Assembly: GCA_026874595.1 (NCBI GenBank)
Contig: CM049306.1
Coordinates: 12,233,019-12,297,018 of the forward strand
From: Sipunculus nudus
Lineage: Eukaryota > Annelida > Sipuncula > Golfingiida > Sipunculidae
DNA length: 64,000 nucleotides
Direction: 5' to 3'
The notes beneath the pieces were generated by a model. The model was not told the origin of the DNA. It saw nothing but the letters and a program-made list of their open reading frames with translations, and ran no database searches. Positions 1-10,196 of the stretch are shown here, piece after piece. How positions within the stretch are numbered: the first letter of the stretch is position 1; each line of letters begins with the position of its first letter. A program made the translations under genes and the position numbers.

Positions 1-139
1 TGACTCAAAAAGGACATCGATGTTGAAGCCCACATAATGTCATATCAAGGTTATTATCATAATTTATGCATGCACCACCGACATGACAATAAGCGGGATT
101 GACTGTATATACATAAGCCCACTGTCAGACGATTATGAC

Positions 140-345
140 AAACCCCTCCTGAGAAATAAGCAGGGACATATACTGTGCAAAAATTATTGTATGTGGCGCC
201 ACCAGTCTTGTACATGATAAAGCTACCCGATATGTATTAATATGCCCAGTTTCAGGCTGATGTATCAAATTCCTCTGTAGAAATAAGCAGGCACATACAT
301 TGTGCAAAAGTCAATATAGGTGGTGACACCTGTCTTGTGAATGAG
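140..345. repeat. Two diverged ~126-bp tandem units with GGTGGCGCCACC-like core
   Basis: The phrase GAAATAAGCAGG followed by a CACATA and TGTGCAAAA segment occurs twice, about 126 bp apart. Each copy is followed by a version of a 12-bp palindrome: TGTGGCGCCACC at 193-204 and GGTGGTGACACC at 319-330. The bases after the palindrome (GTCTTGTACATGA) resemble those following the same palindrome in the 5928-7480 repeat, so this is probably a diverged fragment of a related element. Confidence 0.55.
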
Positions 346-484
346 AAAGCCATCAAAGACGCATAGACAGGTCAAAATATCAGGCCATTGCATCAAACTT
401 CCCTTGAGTTTGATGCAATGGGCTGATCAGGCTTAGGTGAGTAAGGCAGTTGCCCCGAGTGTACTGTGACAATTGCTGGTTCAA

Positions 485-660
485 GCTACTGCACTGAGTG
501 AACTCTTGACCTGTTGCATAATCTGACATAGTTGGCAGTCTGCTAAAGCTTTAAATATATCCAGGCTGAACTTTTGTGCCAAATCTGATGCATGGGGGCA
601 GTCTGCAAAAGCTATAAATAGAATGCAGCTACTGAGTGAACTCTTGACCTATACCTGGCT
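485..660. repeat. Short duplicated segment
   Basis: GAGTGAACTCTTGACCT appears near 496 and again near 634. GCAGTCTGC followed by AAAGCT appears near 535 and near 597. This is a small, partly rearranged duplication with no coding content. Confidence 0.4.
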
Positions 661-1558
661 GCACTTGTTCCAATCCTGGCACTGTGCCAAAACTATTTAT
701 AGAGCTGACATGGTAAAACAAAAATAGTGTAGGGGCATATGTAGCAAATTTGTCCTGAGTAAATTTTGTTTTTAAAAATGTGACACCCCATGCATTTTTG
801 TTCTTCAACTTTCTATGAAGCCTTAAAAACATGGTGCCAATTTTTTTATTCAGTTTTGGCATGTTTTTCAGCTTGTATTAAAATGCTCTTTTAACTGTTC
901 AATAAATAAACTTTGACCGAAACATCAACAAAGTAAGCAGGGACAAGAGGATAAGAAAGGTTCTTTTTATCATGTATTTATATACTAAACACACAACTTA
1001 GTTCTCTGGTTTGGGATTGTCTAAAATTATTTTTTTGTTTATATAAAGGTACCTATTCACATATCAAGTATATTTACTAAACACAGTGTTAAATGCTTTT
1101 TACACATAGCTTGATCTTTTTCTCGTTAAAATACTATAGTATCTGCTAATATTTCATTCAAAACAGTTGGTGTACTCCTGTACACACGTGGTTAGGTAAG
1201 CGAGATCAGTGGTACAAATGTAAACATAGCGCGCACGCCACCTGCCGGACAAACCACGCTACTTTACAAATCAAGAATTTTTTTTATCTTCCATATCATT
1301 TCTCCTTGTTTGGGAGTAGTGTACGCCCAGGATCAGGCCTCTAGTTATGGTCTACAGTCTTGTTATGCTAAACAGACACAAATGGATGGTGTTGACTCAC
1401 ACACAGAACCATAACAATGAATGAAACAGGTTAATTGGAGATTGTAAGTCCGAGTACAGGGATGGTTTTGCCAAAAAAATGTGGTATTCAGCCTAACTAA
1501 TGAAGTAATGGCGTGAGATAAGGCACATACTGATGCAAATGTTTATGTACCTTAACAG

Positions 1559-1562
<4 letters not shown>

Positions 1563-1629
<67 letters not shown>
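1563..1629. repeat. Compound microsatellite (AT)n(AG)n
   Basis: An uninterrupted TA run to about 1598 is followed by an AG run to about 1629. The apparent ORFs across it on both strands (poly Tyr-Ile and poly Arg-Glu) are artefacts of the repeat. Confidence 0.95.
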
Positions 1630-1632
<3 letters not shown>

Positions 1633-4570
1633 GTAATGATGACCTCTATGGCATTCATACACAATTGTATTTTCTTCCAAAAACATTTAAAAATAAAATA
1701 TTGTTTTACAAGACACGTTTTAATATTAAATTTTAACATTTGCCAAATGAACATACAAATAATGATTTAATTATTCCTAGTTTTTAACTATTTATTATTT
1801 AGGTGTACAATGGAGAGATCATTAAGCAGTAAGTTGGACGAGCAGTAAGAGACACAAACTAAGTTCAGATTCTTTGAGAGTTGTTAAAACAACCTTAATG
1901 TTGACTTCCTCTATACCGATCCAATATTATAATCCCAACAATTTTGTTATTGTTATATTAACTTTATAAAAATTGTAATAAATTAATATGAAAAAAAAAG
2001 AAATGCAAAAACCTTAAATTACAATCAAGGCGTTTGTTTATTGTATAAGACACATGTCATTTTGTTATCTTGTGCACTAAACCAAATTGTTCTTGATCAC
2101 GATTTAAGAGTATAACTAGCCTTAGTTAAGCAGGTATAAAATGCTTTAGTTTTTGTCAGGAGTTATTTGGTATAAACATGATAAAATAATGGGCTCCAAT
2201 CAAAGATGTACATTCCGCTGCTGCATCTGACATACATTGCATTTAATGACAAACCAATCAGATTGTATAAAATATAAGAATAGTTCTATTCTTCATTCTT
2301 CATTTCATAGTTTGCATTATATTCAGATAGTACAAGCTGGGTGCTCATGGTCTACAGATCACTATTTTCATAAAAAAAAAATGTTGCACCAGTGATCTTG
2401 TTCGGACGGATGAAACGCCTATGTTGCCATTGTGCCATCACAAGTCATTCAAGGATAATGAAAAAAAAGCGACAAGAATTCAATAATAACAAGCATTACC
2501 ATTGTTATATTTAAACTGTACCATTGGTTTTACCATTGTTTCTGTTAAGATATGTCCGTTTTTGTTATTGTACTGGTATAACCTGAATTCCTCGATTTCA
2601 TATATCCATAAATGTGCAATTTTAAATTTGCCCACCTAACAAAATCGTTTTAAAAGAAGACCTTCGAGGGGAGCGGGTAAAGATTGGATACAAGAACATC
2701 TGGAAACATGTACGATAACATTATGACTAATGATGACACTTTTTTTTAAGAACTGATATTTAATTTCAAGTTTGTTTCCTTAAACCAGACTTTGCGAAAA
2801 CTTCTAAATTTTCTAAGGTCTCTTTGTTTTGTTTTGTTTTCAAAACACACACCCTGATGAATTCTTCAGCAAAACATGCATTTCATTCAATGTTAACATC
2901 ATTCTACTGTTGAAGTCTGTGAATATTTGTCTGCTGTAAACTACCTGGTGAGTACTGCTTGCAAAAGATTATCAATGAACAGTGAAATAACTGATGAAAA
3001 TAGCTACTCCACAGAAGGTATAATTGCTCCCAAATGATATGCTATTGCCCGCACAAAGCTGAGGTTATATGATCATAATTATTATTATTACTATCATTAT
3101 TATTACTATTATCATTACTATTATTATTTTGCTTCTTAATATGTACTTCATTTCACTGTGAATGGTGGATTAGGTAGCATTTGCTTAAACTTTGGGATGG
3201 GTTAGCGAGGATCTGGCACTAAATCCAGTCAAAGTTGTCCCCTTTGTCTTTTGTTTATTCTTTACGAAATATGTAAAAAAAGGTAGTCATCCGCCTAAAA
3301 CTTTTATAAATTATTTCTTGGATCATGACCAAAACATAAAAATACTCCTCAGAATTCCTTAGGAACCTTTAGATACTTTGGATAAACTAACCGTAAGAGA
3401 CGGGTTTCTATACCTTCACTATCAGCGAGCGGATAGTAATGTTGGTGATGTTATAATTGAACAATAGGATGACGCAATAGCAAAATCATATTAAATGGCT
3501 GAATAACAGGGCCATTTTCATATGTTATGTATAAATGAAGCAAATATTCAGTCACTGGTTAAAACAAAGGAAAGCAGAGCCATACTGTGTACGATACAGG
3601 TTGCCTGAAATCAGCAAGTGGTCCGCCATATGTACATTGCACAAACTACCCCAGGGCCCTTGTTGTCTCTATATGATTTTTTAAATGAACTTATCAATGA
3701 CATTTTATAGAACAATATACCGCTAGACATACAACAGCTGAGTAATTTTTCATAGTTATAGTCTGGGGGACCTTGATGCGGATCCATGTGTTGGCGGAGG
3801 TATGCGCTCTACAGGTGCACTCTAATAATGGAATAAACGTCTTATCACAGTCGTTGTGTGTCTAGTCTAAGTTATTGTGATGTAATATATCTTACTAATC
3901 ATTCTGAGGTGTTTTGTTGCAAAATATCCCTTTGCAGTAAATATTTATATATATTGGCCCTCAATTTTTTCTCTAAAATCAAATTTTACCTGAAAAAATA
4001 ACAAAACCACCATAGAAAAATTGTAAAAAAAAAATTTTTTTGTAATGGTTAAGGTCTTAGAATCACAAAAATGTAGGGTCTTCACTTTTTACAGCGAAAA
4101 TTTACTCGGTGACATATGCCCCCACACTACAACAGCGGTCCCTATTTGAAATAAATTTGGAATAAATTTTCCCAATATAAAATGCTTTTCAGCTGACTTT
4201 TTATAAAAAAAATTAGGAATATATGAAAATTATTACAGTTGCATATTGAATGCAAAATTATAATACAGAAACATCTCACTGGTGGCATATTCTTGAATTA
4301 AGTAGAGTATGGATACCAATCATTTTTAATCCATGTACAGCCATCATTATACAGCTACAGAAAGCTGAATATCCATGATTGTAACATTGCCTGGTATGAT
4401 GAATAATTTAAATAAATCATAAAACTAATTTTTTTAAAAGCTTTTAGAGAACATTCTTGTCAATATTAACCACAGATAATCTGAAATCTAAATGTCTAGT
4501 GGCATGATGTAATAGATGCTGATAAACTGGTGCCAGGCTAGATGTAACAGCATCACACAGCTAACATACA
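1630..4570. other. AT-rich non-coding stretch
   Basis: No gene, RNA or element boundary could be supported here. An imperfect ATT microsatellite lies at about 3078-3130. I looked on the minus strand for the missing C-terminal exons of MRPL46 and found no matching segment. Confidence 0.6.
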
Positions 4571-4574
4571 TGGT

Positions 4575-5655
4575 AAAATGACTCAATTCAATCTCCAAAA
4601 TTCTGCCAAAAATCATTCATATGGAACCATTAAAGACAATTATTATAAGAATTATTATGGGGATTATTCTTGTAAATATTTAACAAGCTAGCTTCAGTGG
4701 CGTTGGTCGAAAAAACATTTTGCAGGTTTATAACTCATATAGGAAAATACAGCAAACTGGCTAAGTTCAGCTTTCTGTAACTCAGCCAAAAAGCACTATA
4801 CCAAAACCATTAGACAAACAAGAATTATCAATATATGTGGATAATAAATGTGTGAGATTTAAGAATTTGGCCCTGTGGTTTTTGAGAAGAAGATCTTTGT
4901 AGCCACTGAGCTAAAATAGGCTGTTATGGCATATGACTAAATTCAGCTTCCCATAACTCAGCCAAAAGTCACTGAATGGAGACCATTTGAACAAACTTCA
5001 GAAAGAACTACCCTAGGATCATTTCTGTGCGATATTAAACAATTTGGCCATATGGTTTTAGAGAAGAAGTTTTTTTTAGCCCTCAGTGTGATACAGGCAT
5101 TGATGACCCTGTACAAAAAAGGCCAATGCAGGGGGTGCCACCAATACCGCAATTTGGGATATGACATATGTGACAAACATTGGCATAAAATTTGGTGATG
5201 ATAGCTTTAACTGTTTCTGAGATTCAAATTTTAGTGTGCTTTTTTGGACAGATGACTTAGTTCAACCTCCTGTAACTCAGCCAAAAGTCTCCGAACTGGA
5301 ACCATTCGAACAAAATTGAGAGAGATTGTTCCAAGGATCATTTCTGTGAAATATGGGACAACTTGGCTGGACAGTTTCGGAGAAGAAGATTTTTAAAGCT
5401 TTTTCAGCTTTTCCCCTATAAAATCCAAGAAAATGCAGTTAGAAAAAAATAAACAAAATCCAATAGGGTTTTTCAAATAACTGATTATTTGCAAAAAATT
5501 TAGTGATGCTAGCTCCTGCCATTTTTGAGTTAGCTATGGTTAACATACAAACGACGCACAATGCAACGACAGACGACGCCGCACCATCACATAAGCTCAC
5601 AGGTTCGCTAAAAAAGAATTGCATGATCCCCTTTTCAGTGATCCAGATTACCATG
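4575..5655 (-). repeat. Diverged tandem-repeat element with short divergent units
   Basis: A motif of the form TAACTCAGCCAAAA, followed about 15 bp later by a CCATT, recurs near 4595 (diverged), 4775, 4955 and 5275. The spacings are about 172, 183 and 317 bp, as if units of ~160-180 bp had partly merged. A second shared phrase, GAGAAGAAG followed by TTT, occurs in several units. The right edge (5530-5610) reads on the minus strand as a CGTCGTCTGTCG-type stretch followed by GTTAAC. This is the same arrangement seen at the left edge of the 49198-50741 element, so it is likely a member of the same broad class in reverse orientation. Confidence 0.5.
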
Positions 5656-5927
5656 TTTTAACTGGGAGTTATGGGGGATGTCATTTGTAAACTGGACAGA
5701 TTTAAACGTGAGATACTGAGGGACAGGTTTTCAAAAACAAATGCCTGTCATGGTTGTGGCCAAAAAATATGCATGCAACATTTAATGCAATCAGCTTCTG
5801 CTGATGCTGGAATGTTTGGTACTAGATTTAACATCATGTATGCAAACACCATAGATTCATAAAACTTTGTGATTGGTAACATTTTGATTTGGATAAGGAA
5901 GCAATTTTGAAAACAAGATATTTCTTG

Positions 5928-7480
5928 GCACCGCAGGTGCCATATTATCTGCAGACAATTAATCCCCCCCCCCCCTTTAAGAATAGGCCCCCCATCTTCA
6001 GCTCATAGAAAAGGTCACTCTCATAGAAAAGATCATGACCCCAATTTCAATATACATCATCCCCTAACCCATGTATATGTATATGCATAATATGGAAGAA
6101 ATCTGTCCATTAGTTTTTGACTTATAATGCTCACAGTACTATTAAGTGGCAATGATGGGGTATTAAACGGCATGAAAACTAGTATAACAAGAATAACAGG
6201 TGGCGCTGCCAGTTTCCGGTACATGACAACACTATCCAAAATCTTTGGTCAAGTTGATTTTTGGACCAATCCATGCTTCCCTTATTGAGATATTAATGAT
6301 TTTGTGTGATTTTCACCATATATGGCAATATTCAAGGTGAAGGCCACTCTCACAGGAAAGGTCAAGACCAAAATTTAAATAAACATCATCCCATAACCCA
6401 TATCTATGTATATGCATAATATGAAAGAAATCTGTCCATTAGTTTTTGACTTATAATGCTCGCAGTTCTGTTAAGTGGCAATGATGGGGTATTAAACGGC
6501 ACAAAAACAAGTAAAAGAATAACAGGTGGCGCCACCTGTTTCTGGTACATGACAATACTATCCAAGATCTTCGATGAAGTTGATTTTTGGACCAATCCAT
6601 GCATCCCTTATTGAAATTTTAATGATTTTGTATAATTTTCACCATATATCACAATATTCAAGGTCAAGGCCACTCTAATAGGAAAGGTTATGACCCCAAT
6701 TTATATATACATCATCCCATAGCCCATGTCTATGTATATGCATAATATGAAAAAAATCTGTCTGATAGTTTTTGACTTATAATGCTCACAGTACTGTTAA
6801 GTGGCAATGATGGGGGTATTAAACGGCATGAAAACAAGTAAAAGAATAACAGGTGGCGCCACCTGTTTCCAGTACATGACATTACTATCCAAGACCTTCG
6901 GTCAAGTTGATTTTTGGACCAATCCATGCATCCCTTATTGAGATATTAATGATTTTGTGTGATTTTCACCATATATGGCTATATTCAAGGTCAAGGCCAC
7001 TCTCATAGGAAAGGTCATGACCGCAATTTAAATAAACATTATCCCATAATCCATATCTATGTATATGCATGATAAAAAAGAAATCTGTCCATTAGTTTTT
7101 GACTTATAATGCTCACAGTATTTTCAAGTAGCAATTTTGGGGGTATTAAAACAAGTAAAGAATAAAAGGTGGCGCCATCAGTTTCTGGAACATGACAACC
7201 CTATCCATGTTCTTCTATTAACTTGATTTTGGGATCAATCCATGCAAGATTTCTTGAGATATTTAAGAATTGGACACATTCAAGGTCAAGGACACTCTCC
7301 TAGTCAAGGTCATGACCTCATTTTAAATAGGCGTTGGCCTCTCATCCATATCTATACATATAGCAAGTTTGGTAAAGATCCGTGAAATATTTTTTGAGTT
7401 ATCGCGCCAACAAGATTTATATGCGGTGGCGGGGGGACCGGTATGAAAACACAGTATCCCCGACTTTGTCTGGGGATACA
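5928..7480 (+). mobile_element. Tandem-repeat element, ~316-327-bp units, with terminal hairpin
   Basis: At least four units of about 316-327 bp are present. They can be followed by the palindrome-bearing segment at 6196, 6521, 6848 and 7164. Two units carry a perfect 20-bp palindrome, AACAGGTGGCGCCACCTGTT (6521-6540 and 6848-6867). At the left is a GGCACC/GGTGCC hairpin (5928-5942) and a poly-C run. At the right is a hairpin with 8-bp stem GTATCCCC/GGGGATAC (7454-7479), after which the sequence changes character. Tandem core units plus a 3' hairpin recall the non-autonomous Helentron-associated elements described in molluscs and insects. That family assignment is inference, and no transposase is present. 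The apparent minus-strand ORFs of 60-66 codons are repeat shadows. Confidence 0.6.
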
Positions 7481-7499
7481 ATTAACCATTCAATTCATG

Positions 7500-10062
7500 C
7501 ACATTTAAATCTGATCTATGAGTCTGTGTGAACAATCTGGCCTGTAATTCTGTGTGGAAAAACTGACCTGTTATTCTGTGTGGAAAAACTGACCTGTAAT
7601 TCTGTGTGGACATTCTGGCCTGTAATTTTGTGAGTACAATCTGACACGTAATTCTTTATGGACAATCTGACCAGTAATTCTGTGTGGACAATCTGACCTG
7701 TAATTCTGTGTGGTCAATAAGGCCTGTTATTCAGTGTGGACAATCCGACCTGTAAACTGTCAGGACAATCTGACCCTTAATTCTGTGTTGACTATCTGAC
7801 CTGTAATTTTGTGTGATTTATCTGACCTGTTGTTCTGTGTGATTTATCTGACCTGTTGTTCTGTGTGTTTTATCTGACCTGTTTTTCTGTGTGATTTATC
7901 TAACAAGCTATTCAGTGTGGTTTAAGTGACCTGTTAATTTGAGTGGTTTTACTGACCTGTAATTCTGTGTGGTTTATCTGACCTGTTATTCTAAATGGTT
8001 TATCTGACCTGTTATTCTGTGTGGTTTATCTGACCTGTTATTCTGTGTGGTTTATGTGACCTGTAATTCTGTGTGGTTTATCTGACCTGTTATTAAGTGT
8101 GGTTTATCTGACCTGTTATTCTGTGTGGTTTATCTGACCTGGTATTCTGTGTGGTTTATCTGACCTGTTATTCTGTGTGGTTTATCTGACCTGTAATTCT
8201 GTGTGGACAATGTGACCTGTAATTCTGTGTGGACTATCTGTCCTTTAATTCTGTGTGGACAATCTGAACTGTAATTCCTTGAGGACAATCTGACCTGTAA
8301 TTATGTGAGGACAATCTGACCTGCAATACAGTGTGGACAATCTGACCTGTAATTCTTTGTGAACAACTTGACATATTATTCTGTATGGACAATATAACCT
8401 GTAATTCTGTGTGGACCATCTGACCTGTAATTCTGTGAGAACAATCTTACCTGTATTTCTGTTTAGATTTTCTGTCCTGTAATTCTGTGTGGTTTATCTT
8501 AACTGTAATTCTCTGTGGTTCATCTTACCTGTAATTCTGTGTGGTTTATCTGACCTGTAATTCTGTGTTGACTATCTGACCTGTAATTCTGTTCAGACTA
8601 TGTGACCTGTAATTCTGTGTGGACTATCTGACCTGTTATTCTGTGCGGACTATGTGACCTGTAATTCTGTGTGATTTATCTGACCTGTCGTTCTGTGTGG
8701 TTTATGTGGCCTGTAATTCTGTGTGATTTATCTGACCTGCTATTCTGTGTGGTTTATCTGACCTGTAATTCTGTGTGGTTTATCTGACCTGTTATTCTGT
8801 GTGGTTTATCTGACCTGTTATTCTGTGTGGTTTATCTGACCTGTTATTCTGTGTGGTTTATCTGACCTGTAATTCTGTATGGTTTATCTGACCTGTAGTT
8901 CTGTGTGGTTTATCTGACCTGTAATTCTGTGTGGACTATCTGACCTCTAATACTGTTTGGGCAATCAGACCTGTTACTCCATGTGGTTTATCTGACCTGT
9001 AATTCTGTGTGGACAATGTGACATGTAATTCTGTGTGGACAATCTGTCCTGTAATTCTGTGTGGACAATCTGAACTGTAATTCTGTGAGGACAATCTGAC
9101 CTGTAATTATGTGAGGACAATCTGACCTGCATTACAGTGTGGGCAATCTGACCTGTAATTCTGTGTGAACAACCTGACATATTATTCTGTATGGACAATA
9201 TGACCTGTAATTCTGTGTTGACTATCTGACCTGTAATTCTGTTCAGACTATCTGACCTGTAATTCTGTGTGGACTATCTGACCTGTTATTCTGTGCAGAC
9301 TATGTGACCTGTAATTCTGTGTGAACAACCTGACATATTATTCAGTTTGGACAATATTACCTGTAATTCTGTGTGGACCATCTGACCTGTAATTCTGTGA
9401 GAACAATCTTACCTGTATTTCTGTTTGGATTTTCTGACCTGTAATTCTGAGTGGTTTATCTTACCTGTTATTCTGTGTGGTTCATCTTACCTGTAATTCT
9501 GTGTGGTTTATCTGACCTGTAATTCTGTGTTTACTATCTGACCTGTAATTCTGTTCAGACTATCTGACCTGTAATTCTGTGTGGACTATCTGACCTGTTA
9601 TTCTGTGCAGACTATGTGACCTGTAATTCTGTGTGAACAACCTGACATATTATTCAGTTTGGACAATATGACCTGTAATTCTGTGTGGACCATCTGACCT
9701 GTAATTCTGTGAGAACAATCTTACCTGTATTTCTGTTTGGATTTTCTGACCTGTAATTCTGTGTGGTTTATCTGACCTGTTATTCTGTGTGGTTTATCTG
9801 ACCTGTTATTCGGTGTGGTTTATCTGACCTGTTATTCTGTGTGATTTATCTGACCTGTTATTAAGTGTGGTTTATCTGACCTGTAATTCTGTGTGGTTTA
9901 TCTGACCTGTAATTCTGTGTGGTTTATCTGACCTGTAATTCTGTGTGGACTATCTGACCTCTAATACTGTTTGGACAATCTGACCTTTTATTCTGTTTGG
10001 TTTATCTGACCTGTTTTTCTGTGTTGTGTATCTGACCTGTAATACTGTGTGGACTTTCTGAC
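7500..10062. repeat. 26-bp minisatellite array (~98 units) with higher-order structure
   Basis: About 2.56 kb of direct repeats with a 26-bp period. On the minus strand each unit carries the core ACAGAATTACAGGTCAGA followed by a variable spacer (TAAACC or TTGTCC). Variant units recur at multiples of 26: a distinctive block starts at 8359, 9165, 9321 and 9633, with intervals of 806, 156 and 312 bp (31, 6 and 12 units). This shows block duplication on top of unit amplification. The array begins at the predicted donor site of MRPL46 exon 3, and the last bases of that exon match the unit. ORFs in the array arise because 26 is not a multiple of 3, giving a 26-residue repeat; they are not genes. 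Confidence 0.95.
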
Positions 10063-10196
10063 CTGTAGTTCTGTCAGCTGGTGTGAATCCTTTTAGGTCC
10101 TGTTCCCACTGATCCTCTAACTCTGCTGCCATCAGACGCGTCACCTCAGCCTCCGTCTCCTGGTAGTCTTCATCTTGACGACGTTCTGCCAGTTTT
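10063..10196 (-). CDS. MRPL46: MRPL46 exon 3
   Basis: It is 134 nt long. The acceptor reads TCTGTATACAG. The exon encodes a charged segment with [10 protein letters not shown] and then [15 protein letters not shown]. The only nearby GT donor is CTACAG|GTCAGA at 10063/10062, inside the first recognisable 26-bp repeat. The last ~12 exon bases (ACAGAACTACAG) match the repeat unit (ACAGAATTACAG) at 11 of 12 positions. Confidence 0.75.

Larger units (their letters stand above)
1..1500. other. Non-coding stretch with short tandem repeats
   Basis: I see no convincing coding sequence here. The region is AT-rich. It holds two short duplicated stretches (140-345 and 485-660), and the rest is unremarkable. 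It could be intergenic, or part of the long downstream intron of the MRPL46 gene that lies on the minus strand to the right. Confidence 0.6.

Noticed and set aside
1497-1754. ORFs across (AT)n/(AG)n tracts, also at 59735-60031
   Set aside because: Poly Tyr-Ile and poly Arg-Glu are translations of microsatellites.
1-5700. Search for the C-terminal exons of MRPL46
   Set aside because: No minus-strand segment here resembled the nudix-like half (for example a VWILPQ-type motif). Short or diverged exons could have been missed.
6057-6927. Three similar minus-strand ORFs of 60-66 codons
   Set aside because: They are the same frame of successive ~320-bp tandem units and carry no domain.
8234-9198. 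Two minus-strand ORFs (61 and 74 codons) in the minisatellite
   Set aside because: They arise from reading a 26-bp repeat in one frame, which yields a 26-residue repeating peptide.
7500-10062. Direct repeats resembling a CRISPR array
   Set aside because: The 26-bp units are contiguous without unique spacers, and the context is an animal gene intron. It is a minisatellite.
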